Shown piece after piece: positions 37,687 to 45,800 of a stretch of DNA of 64,000 nucleotides. Made by a program: the position numbers and the translations under genes. The stretch covers positions 62,001 to 126,000 of the forward strand of contig NZ_PYGK01000012.1 of NCBI RefSeq assembly GCF_003014595.1. The letters are read 5' to 3'. The first letter of the stretch is position 1. Each line of letters starts with the position of its first letter. This stretch comes from Chitinophaga ginsengisoli. Lineage in GTDB: Bacteria; Bacteroidota; Bacteroidia; Chitinophagales; Chitinophagaceae. The notes beneath the pieces were generated by a model. That model was not told where the DNA came from, did no database searches, and worked only from the letters and a program-made list of their open reading frames with translations.

Positions 37687-37711
37687 AGGTATATGCGATT
37701 AGTTTAAGAAA

Positions 37712-37719
37712 CAAATATA
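37712..37719 (-). promoter_or_regulatory. Promoter -7 element of the DUF6263-like gene
   Basis: The minus strand reads TATATTTG, a perfect TAnnTTTG match 26 bases upstream of the start codon. Confidence 0.5.
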
Positions 37720-37772
37720 TTAAAATGAATATATAAAGTAAAGGAGCTTGTGACCACCGGTAATTCCGGTCC

Positions 37773-38075
37773 TTATGAGATCAGGTTAAAAGATACCAGC
37801 ACAATGGTAACACTTACACAGATCAGCGCCACCAGGAAGACATAATCTGCCACCTTCTCCAGTCGCTCGCTTCTCCGCTCATCTTCGGCCCGCATAGACA
37901 GGAATGACAGAAAACAACTGGCCATTAAAAGCAGTGAGGCAATCCCGGTACTGTCATCGATGAGCGTACTATTGTTGAAATGCATGACTTTGATGGAGGT
38001 CAGCACAATTAAACAAAATCCCAGCAGGTTGGTAGATGTATTGAGGATGTGTGGTGATTTGCTTCCGTTTGCCAT
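37773..38075 (-). CDS. Small membrane protein of unknown function
   Basis: This 100-residue protein appears to have three hydrophobic helices (about residues 14-32, 42-60 and 77-98), with a charged stretch RAEDERRSERLEK between the second and third. The end is strongly hydrophobic. No family was recognised. The ATG at 38075 is the only sensible start. Its neighbours do not suggest a role. Confidence 0.65.
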   Translation of the reverse strand: MANGSKSPHILNTSTNLLGFCLIVLTSIKVMHFNNSTLIDDSTGIASLLLMASCFLSFLSMRAEDERRSERLEKVADYVFLVALICVSVTIVLVSFNLIS

Positions 38076-38257
38076 ATGCTGTGCTGATTTAAGGTCAAAA
38101 GTTAAGTAAAAGCTTGTTTTTAATAGATTTATGGGGAAATTTATAAGGGAAATTTAACAAAGTGGATGAGTGTTAGTACTTCCTGCTCCCTTTAAATGGC
38201 GCACTTATTGTGCCCCTTCCGCTTGTAGCTTTATCTTCCAACATCAACAACATCGAT

Positions 38258-38605
38258 ATGCAAGTTGCGATTAAAAGAGCTTATGACGCCCCTGATACAA
38301 AGGACGGCTACCGCATACTGGTTGATCGCCTATGGCCACGGGGGATTAAAAAAGAGGCTGCCGAAATTGATCAATGGCTGAAGGAAGTGGCTCCTTCTAC
38401 GAAGTTGAGAACCTGGTTCGGGCATGACCCGGCAAAGTGGAAGGAATTTAAAAAGAGGTACCGGGAGGAGCTAAAGGATAATGAAGCCTGGGATGATCTG
38501 CAGGCACTGGCAAAGGCAAAGACGAAGATTACGCTGGTATATGGTGCGAAGGATGAGAAGCATAACCAGGCAGTGGTGTTGGAAGAGTTGTTGGGGGGAG
38601 AGTAG
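38258..38605 (+). CDS. DUF488-family protein
   Basis: This small cytoplasmic protein of about 115 residues has the DUF488 hallmarks: IKRAYDAPDTKDGYRILVDRLWPRG at the start, WLKEVAPSTKLRTWFGHDP in the middle and LVYGAKDEKHNQAVVL near the end. Members occur widely and no function is established. The frame opens at 38210, but ATG 38258 matches the normal start. A TAGCTTTA sequence at 38226-38233 may be its -7 element. Confidence 0.9.
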   Translation: MQVAIKRAYDAPDTKDGYRILVDRLWPRGIKKEAAEIDQWLKEVAPSTKLRTWFGHDPAKWKEFKKRYREELKDNEAWDDLQALAKAKTKITLVYGAKDEKHNQAVVLEELLGGE

Positions 38606-38744
38606 TGTTATTTCCATATCATCAAAATAAAACATTAACGACACCAGACATTCTGTGAAAGATCGTTCCATGTCACTCCAGAGCACCCAATGACAGATTT
38701 CCCTTGATGGCAGCGAAGGATATCGCAGCGAAACGAAATTGCCC

Positions 38745-39125
38745 CTATACTTTCATAATTTCTACACCTTCTGCAAGGATTCTTATTTCGCTTCCGGTAG
38801 ATGATGTTTTTATAACATAGCAGTACAACTTTATGTGATCAAAGGTACCTCCCCATTTTTTATAAAAACCTATTAAATCTTCATCATCCGGTGGCGCTAT
38901 GTAAGCATCATCAATTGACTCATTGGCAATAATTCCAAAATTCATCGTTGCCTTGAACAAGTAAGATTTCTTGAACACGAGTTTAGATGTTGACTTATCT
39001 TCATACCATTTAACAATAATTTCTATGCTGTCATTATTTCCCGGGTCAGTTCGATTAATAGAAATATTTTCGAGTATAGAATCATGCCAGTAATACTCAT
39101 CAAAATTCATAGTACAATTTTTCAT
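38745..39125 (-). CDS. Small cytoplasmic protein, candidate immunity protein at the end of the RHS array
   Basis: This 126-residue soluble protein has no signal peptide. The start (MNFDEYYWHDSILENISI, from Met6) and the alternating strands (SIEIIVKWYEDKS, LVFKKSYLFKATMNFGII) resemble small proteins found next to polymorphic toxins in Bacteroidota, but I cannot name a family. It is the last gene of the leftward AT-rich array that follows the RHS toxin gene, and a short remnant ORF overlaps its start. Cytoplasmic location sets it apart from the lipoproteins of the array. Confidence 0.6.
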   Translation of the reverse strand: MKNCTMNFDEYYWHDSILENISINRTDPGNNDSIEIIVKWYEDKSTSKLVFKKSYLFKATMNFGIIANESIDDAYIAPPDDEDLIGFYKKWGGTFDHIKLYCYVIKTSSTGSEIRILAEGVEIMKV

Positions 39126-39261
39126 TTCTCCAGCATTTAAATACCATGATCCTTAATTTCTCAGCGTTTATGCATGCATCAACCCCGGAATGGCGTCCAA
39201 CTATTGAATTTATATCGTCTTCAGGATAAAACTTAAACTTCGCAAAGGAAATTTGATACAT
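39100..39261 (-). pseudogene. Short ORF, possible gene remnant
   Basis: A 53-codon frame (Met-Tyr-Gln and on, ending in YYEF) fills the gap between two genes of the array and overlaps the start of the 38745-39125 gene by 26 bases. Its composition is protein-like (FKFYPEDDINSIVGR, then ACINAEKLRIMVFKCW). An in-frame TAG lies 11 codons upstream of the ATG. It could be a tiny gene or the tail of a deleted immunity gene. Confidence 0.3.
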
Positions 39262-39310
39262 CACATACTGATGTATTGAGATCCGCTACGAACACAATTG
39301 GCAGCATTAC

Positions 39311-39763
39311 CTATTTATTCAAATCTATCTTACCAAGATAGCAATTCCCTTTAATACTCTCAGTACTGTATAAATCGTAAATTCCTTCTCTAGGTTCAAT
39401 ACAGAATTCCGTCACTTCGTCATACTGATAACATTGAATATCCAAACTATTCATTGGTCGTATTGGTATGCCATTTAAACTTGGCGGATCTTTTTTTCTT
39501 GAATGAAGAATCAATTTGTAATATTTCCCAATATTCACTTTTTCTCTGCAGGAAAGGGTATCAGTATTCTCTTTCTGAACTATTATTTTATATACACTAT
39601 CCTTCTTTGTAGCATAAATGACATACCAGTTGTTTACTGATTTGACCTTTCTAATTAAATAGATATTTCCTTTATAATCACTTAGTTTACTTGAACTTCT
39701 ACAAGCAGCCAGGCATACAAAAAGCAATAGGTACAGGAAAATATTACGGTAACTTCTCAACAA
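39311..39763 (-). CDS. Lipoprotein, third intact member of the candidate immunity family
   Basis: This 150-residue lipoprotein has a signal peptide ending in CLAAC (lipidated Cys near residue 21). The mature part follows the same plan as the 137- and 147-residue lipoproteins at 39744 and 41813: a YVIYATKKDSVYKI-like strand pair, a GKYYKLILHS strand, and the closing signature GIYDLYSTESIKG. The start is a TTG that overlaps the end of the upstream gene by 20 bases, which points to translational coupling. The N-terminal 30 residues are nearly the same as those of the broken copy at 41426-41829. Confidence 0.7.
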   Translation of the reverse strand: MLRSYRNIFLYLLLFVCLAACRSSSKLSDYKGNIYLIRKVKSVNNWYVIYATKKDSVYKIIVQKENTDTLSCREKVNIGKYYKLILHSRKKDPPSLNGIPIRPMNSLDIQCYQYDEVTEFCIEPREGIYDLYSTESIKGNCYLGKIDLNK

Positions 39764-40173
39764 GATATAATCCTTTTAGGTTTTCTGCGTAAAGTAAATC
39801 GAAGATACCTTTATTTCTTTCCAGGCATATCACATCGGCAGTATTGTCAAAATTAAAGCACTTAACTCCGTAAGCAAACATTGCCCCGTAAATCATAGAG
39901 TGTAACTTTAAATTATATTTCTCATGCTTTCCAATCTTCATGCCTTCAGCATCGATTTCTTTATGCGACAATATTTTATACCGATATGCTTCATGTTTTA
40001 CATAAATCAAATTCCATGAACCAATAGAATCAATTTTATATACTTTGTAAACCCAGGTAGGATCATAATCTTTTTTCCGTCCTGTGTCCAAATACGATCT
40101 AGAAGCACAAGAGGTTATTAATGTCAATACTAACGATGCTAAAATTAGCCTTTTCATTAATCGAGATAACAGT
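39648..40173. repeat. Duplicated segment, copy A
   Basis: About 525 bases closely match 41710-42246 (copy B). The shared part covers the start of one lipoprotein gene, the whole preceding lipoprotein gene and the beginning of its upstream region. Identical stretches include TTAGGTTTTCTGC and AAGAGGTTATTAATGTCAAT. The sequence ends rather than fades, suggesting a tandem-type duplication inside the array. Confidence 0.8.
39744..40157 (-). CDS. Lipoprotein, second intact member of the candidate immunity family
   Basis: This 137-residue lipoprotein has a clean signal peptide (MKRLILASLVLTLITSC, lipidated Cys17). The mature part contains DYDPTWVYKVYKIDSIGSWN, YRYKILSHKEI, KYNLKLHSMIYG and the closing KGIFDLLYAENLKGLYLVEK. 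It is roughly three-quarters identical to the 147-residue protein at 41813-42256 and more distantly related to the one at 39311-39763. No known immunity family was recognised. An outer-membrane or periplasmic anchored protein is what would be needed to block a lipase-type toxin acting in the envelope. Confidence 0.75.
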   Translation of the reverse strand: MKRLILASLVLTLITSCASRSYLDTGRKKDYDPTWVYKVYKIDSIGSWNLIYVKHEAYRYKILSHKEIDAEGMKIGKHEKYNLKLHSMIYGAMFAYGVKCFNFDNTADVICLERNKGIFDLLYAENLKGLYLVEKLP

Positions 40174-40265
40174 TTAACTTGTCCCTTCTCTTGTCGCCTC
40201 TAAGACACAATAGTTAAAAACCAACTATTAAGATATAAAAGCCCGCTTGTCCAAATTATGAGCAT

Positions 40266-40820
40266 TCAATTTTCACTACATTTTAGTATTGGGGGATTGA
40301 AATAACCGACACCCCTATTGGTAATAACGCGTTTATAAATCGCTAAGTTATTTTTACAAAAAAAATAAACGGCCGCTTTCTGAGAATCGTCACGCGAATA
40401 TTCAGGATATTTCATTTTTAAGCTGTCCATTTCAATTAAATTATATCTTTGAAATGCCCCCAGCGCTTCTCTATTTATAGGATAATTATTATCTCGCCAA
40501 AGGAACAATTTTCCATCTCTCTCGTAAAACCTGTTCTCTGATTTCCCCATACTTCCAATTGTATCTTCCGGCTCCAATATTATTTTTCTTCTCAATCCTA
40601 ATATAGATACAATTAAAAAATCCTTGTGCTGGTTATAATTCCATACCTTAATACGAAAAATACTATCTTCTTGGTAAAGCTTACACTTCTCAGCAAAATC
40701 CTCAATCGCAATCTGAATAGCATCCTTGGGAGGATCTCCTTGCTGCACAGTGGTTTTAGAAGTACTACAACTATAACAAGCTATGGCGAAGAATACTGTA
40801 AATAAAATATGATTCTTCAT
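40266..40820 (-). CDS. Lipoprotein of unknown function in the RHS array
   Basis: This 184-residue lipoprotein has a signal peptide ending in ACYSC (lipidated Cys18). The mature part has a helix AIQIAIEDFAEKCKLY, a strand pair around DFLIVSILGLRRKIILE and a Tyr/Asn-rich second half. It is not visibly related to the duplicated lipoprotein family beside it. The position in the leftward array behind the RHS toxin suggests an immunity or accessory role, but nothing in the sequence proves it. Confidence 0.65.
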   Translation of the reverse strand: MKNHILFTVFFAIACYSCSTSKTTVQQGDPPKDAIQIAIEDFAEKCKLYQEDSIFRIKVWNYNQHKDFLIVSILGLRRKIILEPEDTIGSMGKSENRFYERDGKLFLWRDNNYPINREALGAFQRYNLIEMDSLKMKYPEYSRDDSQKAAVYFFCKNNLAIYKRVITNRGVGYFNPPILKCSEN

Positions 40821-41010
40821 AAAAAACTGATTATTAATCTCAATTAGTTAACTATCAACCACTCTCGTATCTTAAACAGGAGGCGTGTATTCACCAAACA
40901 GCTACGCTGCAAACAATCCGCTTATACATAACCAGACTATTCTATGAAATGATAGCAGTATTCTACGTCTCCCATATTACCCCAATCCTTTTGGGAAACC
41001 CGGGCATTCC

Positions 41011-41418
41011 CTAATAATAGATCTTACGTTGACACATATTCAATGCCTTATATGGCAATTCCCCTCTTTCCAGCAATTCTCGTCCGTTATAAGCAAATCC
41101 TCCTAGTGGTAAAAACATGTTGCTCCCCAATGCGCCTTTTATAATAGAAGTTTTCTTTATCACAAAAGAGTAAGCTTTACCAACTTTTATCTTATAACTA
41201 TGTCCATTCCCATTCATCAGTGGACTCTTTATACCTAATGGGGACAAAATTGTAAACTTTTCAGCATTATCACCTTTAGCCTTAACAACTATATAATTGT
41301 CGATAGGATAAATCTCCGTTACTATTGCTTTTACAACCAGGGTATCACCTATTTTTGCCTGAGTAGATTTGATAAAAAATAAAGGACTCCATAGCAATAA
41401 AAATAAAAATCTAATCAT
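41011..41418 (-). CDS. Exported small protein, possible distant member of the immunity family
   Basis: This 135-residue protein has a signal peptide (MIRFLFLLLWSPLFFIKSTQA) without a lipobox Cys. The mature part is beta-rich (DTLVVKAIVTEIYPIDNYIVV, KFTILSPLG). The order NYIVVKA, then KFTILS, then KVGKAYSFVIKK recalls the plan of the lipoproteins (IYVKHE, YKILSH, GKHEKYNLKLHS), so it may be a diverged relative. The similarity is weak and needs a profile comparison. The 190 bases downstream hold only a 25-codon tail of uncertain origin. Confidence 0.6.
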   Translation of the reverse strand: MIRFLFLLLWSPLFFIKSTQAKIGDTLVVKAIVTEIYPIDNYIVVKAKGDNAEKFTILSPLGIKSPLMNGNGHSYKIKVGKAYSFVIKKTSIIKGALGSNMFLPLGGFAYNGRELLERGELPYKALNMCQRKIYY

Positions 41419-41425
41419 TTAGGAA

Positions 41426-41829
41426 TCAATTTTTAAACCGTCTTGTATAAACACTGGCAGATGGATTTATCATATAATATACATTAGGGATAGCGATCGA
41501 AAAAGCAGGCATACTATCAATAATAAAAACCTCTCTATCATAATTTCCCTCTAATTTGTTTGGTTACCTTTCACTTTCAGACGCTTATAGGACTCCGCGG
41601 TGATATTAAATCTACAATTTGAACCGCCGACTTCATATCCAACGTAGCCAATCCAATTCTCAAAATAAAGAATGGTATATTGCCCATTTGCAATCTTAGA
41701 CTGAATACCCTTTCTAATTAAATAGACATTTCCTTTATAATCACTTAGTTTATTTGAACTTCTACAAGCAGCCGGGCATACAAAAAGCAATAGGTACAGG
41801 AAATTCTACATCTTACGGCAACTTTTCAA
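41426..41829 (-). pseudogene. Broken chimeric copy of an array lipoprotein
   Basis: Compared with the intact gene at 39311-39763, this copy keeps the TTG start position (41829) and the signal-peptide and linker codons up to SSNKLSDYKGNVYLIRKG. It has an in-frame TAG at the eighth codon, and the lipobox reads CPAAC in place of CLAAC. After the shared segment the sequence switches to unrelated coding sequence (GQYTILYFENWIGYVGYE). That part hits a stop at 41551 but continues in another frame as protein-like text (LEGNYDREVFIIDSMPAF) to a stop at 41426. It therefore looks like a fusion of two gene remnants with a nonsense mutation and a frameshift. Confidence 0.65.
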
Positions 41830-42246
41830 TAAGATATAATCCTTTTAGGTTTTCTGCATAAAGTAAATCGAAGATACCTTTATTTCTTTCTAGGCATACT
41901 ACCGTACTAGTATTATCCAAATTAAAGCAACTAACGCCAGAACCAGCTCGTGGCCCGTAAATTCTAGAATGTAATATTAAATTGTATCTCCCGTGCTTTC
42001 TGATCATAATACCCCCACCAGCAATTTCTTTATGCGACAATATTTTATATCGACATCCTTCATGTTTCACGTAAATTAAATTCCATGAACCAATAGAATC
42101 AACTTTATACACCTTGTAAACCCAGGTAGGATCATAATCTTTTTCCCTCCCAGTGTCCAAATACGTTCTAGAAGCACAAGAGGTTATTAATGTCAATACT
42201 AACAATACTAAAACCAGTTCTTTTATTTTATCATGATAACGGTTTA
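41710..42246. repeat. Duplicated segment, copy B
   Basis: This is the partner of copy A (39648-40173), with the same gene order on the minus strand: an intact lipoprotein gene followed by the start of the next. Copy B has lost the ATG used in copy A (ATA at the matching site) and has gained a TAG in the signal peptide of the following gene. It is therefore the more degraded of the two. Confidence 0.8.
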
Positions 42247-42256
42247 ATCTACACAT
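41813..42256 (-). CDS. Lipoprotein, first member of the candidate immunity family
   Basis: This 147-residue lipoprotein is the paralogue of 39744-40157. The signal segment LVLVLLVLTLITSC leads to the lipidated Cys, then DYDPTWVYKVYKVDSIGSWN, YKILSHKEI, GRYNLILHSRIYG and the closing GIFDLLYAENLKGLYLIEK. At the place where the sister gene starts with ATG, this one reads ATA. Translation must therefore start at the upstream ATG (42256), giving an extra N-terminal stretch MCRLNRYHDK that still leaves a usable signal peptide. Expression may be weakened by this change. Confidence 0.7.
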   Translation of the reverse strand: MCRLNRYHDKIKELVLVLLVLTLITSCASRTYLDTGREKDYDPTWVYKVYKVDSIGSWNLIYVKHEGCRYKILSHKEIAGGGIMIRKHGRYNLILHSRIYGPRAGSGVSCFNLDNTSTVVCLERNKGIFDLLYAENLKGLYLIEKLP

Positions 42257-42299
42257 TTTCCATCGGTAAGAATATACAATAGCTACAGGTTAATTAACC

Positions 42300-42698
42300 T
42301 TACTCGATACGTGCAGCAGGGTCACTACTAAAGACAACATAAAAACGAATCGCTACAAATAGTATCGTTAGGATGGAAAAAACTATTAGATGCAAAATAA
42401 ATACCCTCCGATAAGAATACTTTTCAATCCTCAATAGCCGCTTTCCAAAAATCATAAACAACGCTTGTAGGAGAGAAAAAATCATTGACAAACCAATCCC
42501 CAGACCTGACCTCATTACAAAATAATAAATCGGTCTATCATGGAGCATATCATACTCTGTATGTAGAGAAATGTTTCCAAAATTTAATATTACAAACAAT
42601 AGGCTCGCAAATAAAATCTCCACTACCGAATAAATTAACAAAGCAATTGTTCTTGTTATTCCCTTATTAACTACCATAATAATATTTAAATTAACCAA
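42300..42698 (-). CDS. Small integral membrane protein next to the RHS toxin gene
   Basis: This 132-residue protein has three hydrophobic segments (about residues 14-38, 60-85 and 100-124). A second possible start is Met8 (42677). No family was recognised. It is the first gene after the toxin gene (128 bases downstream), the usual place of the cognate immunity gene in polymorphic toxin loci, so it competes with the lipoproteins for that role. Confidence 0.6.
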   Translation of the reverse strand: MVNLNIIMVVNKGITRTIALLIYSVVEILFASLLFVILNFGNISLHTEYDMLHDRPIYYFVMRSGLGIGLSMIFSLLQALFMIFGKRLLRIEKYSYRRVFILHLIVFSILTILFVAIRFYVVFSSDPAARIE

Positions 42699-42826
42699 AT
42701 GAACATTGAAGAATAATCTATCACCTACGAATCATCAATGAAAAACTAAGCCTTAAGCTAAGACGCAACCAAATTTTTAGAACTAGCATAAATTGAAACT
42801 GTAAGAATAAATAATAGTATAACACT

Positions 42827-45800
42827 TTAATTCCTTTTATAAACCACTCCTTTATCAGTCTCAACTTTTTTCACATCATTAGATTGAATAAATAGGGAGA
42901 CTATATTTTGTAATTTACGTATCGCATCTGCGGTAACAGTTCCTCCGTGTGAATTGGAGAATCCCATTCCATCCAATTTGAAATAATACTTCACGCCCTG
43001 AACTGGCATGGCTGGAGAAACCGGGTCATCAGTGTAGTGTATTTGATAAGAAGTAATATTATCCGGACTCACGAATTCATCCGCTTCATCAGGTGACAGG
43101 TATAGTAATGCTTCAACAGGATGATTTTTCGATTCTCTTTCTCCGAATTTCTCACTCAAGTACGACGCAATACCTGCCGCAAAGGCAGCACCTTCACTAT
43201 GGCCCACTACTTTGAATGTTTCATTTTCTTTCATTCCGCCAACCAACTCTTCATAATGCTCTTCTGCATATCTTCGTCCAAGTGCATAACGGTCCCCGCC
43301 GCTTTGATCTCCTCCATATAAAGAAGAGCCGTCAACAAAATGATTTCCTTCAGAACTTGATGCACCCAAAAAGGAGCGCGCAGCGGGTATAAATTTCTTA
43401 CTAAAAAAGTCCCAATAAGACTGCTTTGGTGCTCCCGGACTTAATCCAACGGAATGAACAATTCTATTCCAATGCCCATTTACAAATATGACCAACTTAC
43501 CATCAGGGTCGATACTATTTATCGGATTGTTTAGCGTATAATTATAGCTGGAATATCCTTCATACTTTTCAGCCCTTGCATCATGAATTGACCATCTTCC
43601 TATTTGTTGGTTATACATTCTAGCCCCATAATCATACCACTCCAACCCACTTCCATCTCCAAATTCCCTACTCTGCAATTCCTTTCCATTATATTTTATC
43701 CTATTCTCAGCATAATTCACACCTTTCAACGCATTCGTAGATATCCCCGCCATTGTCAACCCATACGGATAATAATGCGTCTCCTCCAACAACGGCCCGC
43801 TATTCACCCCTAAGACCACATTATCAAAGAACACATCCTGTTGACTCTCATTACTCGTATAAACATACAAAAATCCGCTTTCTTCCACCGCCATCTTCTC
43901 AACTCCTAGTTCCTGCAGCTCATCCGGGCTCTCCTTCACCCGCCTCACCCCACTATTATCCTCCACTAATTTAAAATCATCATTGAATAAAACAAAGTTC
44001 AAATAGGCCTTCGGACGATTTGATTGCCCATTATCCTCATTCTTCTCCTTTAAACGTTGATAATTATTATTATAGAAGTCCGCATTAAAAGGTGTGTTAT
44101 TAGAAATCACCTCAGAAGCATGTGATCCATTTCCACTTGTAGCGCCTCCAAATGCCTGTACCAAACCTGCGATCAGATCCTCCACCGGGGCCTTTCCATT
44201 ATTATCATCCGGCCCCTGGGACTTATAAAATGCTTTTGCCTTAATTTGAACCGTATCTCCAGCCATTACCCGTAATACCAAAGAAGGACCGATCTTCTTC
44301 CCACCTGCCTTCGCATTCAACTTCGCAGCAAACTTGTTCTCTTCAGTAGTCTGGTCGGCAGGATAACCAGAAGGTATCTCTGCACGGGTCTCCTCCACAT
44401 TGCTGAACAATGCCACTTCCTGAGCCGCCACCTCCGTTTCCATAGTAGCAGCATACATTGTAAAGTCTGTCTGATCAGTCAATACCGTTCTCACGTTACC
44501 CAGGTGATCCTTCTCAAAATAATCATACGCATATTGAATAGGCTGTCCGCTTTTATAAATAGGACGGATACGGCCCTCTTCATGACTAATCAGTTCAAGG
44601 CTGTCCTGTTTATATACAAATGGCCCCGCATAGTCAGTTACAGTTGTCTTAGAAGGACTACCGGTATTATCCAGCACCGTCTTGCTCAGCTTATTCCCCA
44701 TAGCGTCATACTGGTAAGTAATTGTACCCTTACCCACAACAGTAATCACAGAAGGTAGATTCAGATGGTTGTATACAATTGAACTGATATGCTTATTGGA
44801 ATCAGCGACCATGTTACCATTTCCATCATAGAAATAATCATTGCCGCTATTAGTGCCGTCAATAAAATCTCCCAGTTTGGCAGACGCAGTCTTAGCTGGA
44901 TTAGGATCAGCTACCGCTGCCAGCTTGTTACTATTAGTTAAGTACGTATAGCTTAAACGGTCAATGGTATCGATGCTTGTTCCGATCATCCCCTTCTGCC
45001 ACATGGATTTGATATTGCCATTAGCATCATAAGTCAGATTACTCACCGTGAAATCCTTCTTATCCTGTGCCCAGCTGCCACCATTCTTCTGAGTGAAGTA
45101 TGCACCCGTCAACCGGTTGGCCTTATCGTAGCTATAACCATACGCCCATGCACTATCAGCACGGGTCTTCCACTTCACACCAGTTATATTGCCATTGTAC
45201 AAACTGGAATCAAATCCATAGTCATAGCTGAGCTCTTGCCCAAACCAGTTCGACGTACTGGTCCCGCTGTTTACAAAGTTCTTGTTGATGCCCTGTAACC
45301 AGCCCCGGATATTATAAGTATAGTTCAAGCTATCAATCACACTACCAGAAGAGGCCATTCCTAAACGTTTCAACTTCAACTGTCCCAGTTCATCGTAACT
45401 ATTTGTCGCTATCACCTTCTCCTGACTTACATCATCATTCAACCGTTTCCTCACTGTAAGCAACCGGCCAGCATTATCATAGGTCATACTTGTCAGCAAG
45501 GAACTTTGCAGTGTAATGCTTTGGGGATTCTGATGACGAAGATAACTTGCCAGTACGGCTCCTTTGAAATTGTAAAGTGTTGACAATACATCCTTCCCTC
45601 CCAGGTTATTTTCACTTATCACCTGAATAGCACGACCCTTATCATTGTAATAAGTAGTTGTCATCAGCCACGTATTAGTCCCCAGTACCCTTACTTTGGT
45701 GCCGGTCACTAATCCTGTAGTCATATTACTTACTGGCAGTTTCTCCGGATATAAAGTATCCGCTGCCAATAATTTGCCAGTATCAGTACCAACAAAAGCC

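Noticed and set aside
40937..41005. 25-codon protein-like tail between two array genes
   Set aside because: A stop lies just upstream and no start exists; it may be a gene remnant but cannot be supported.
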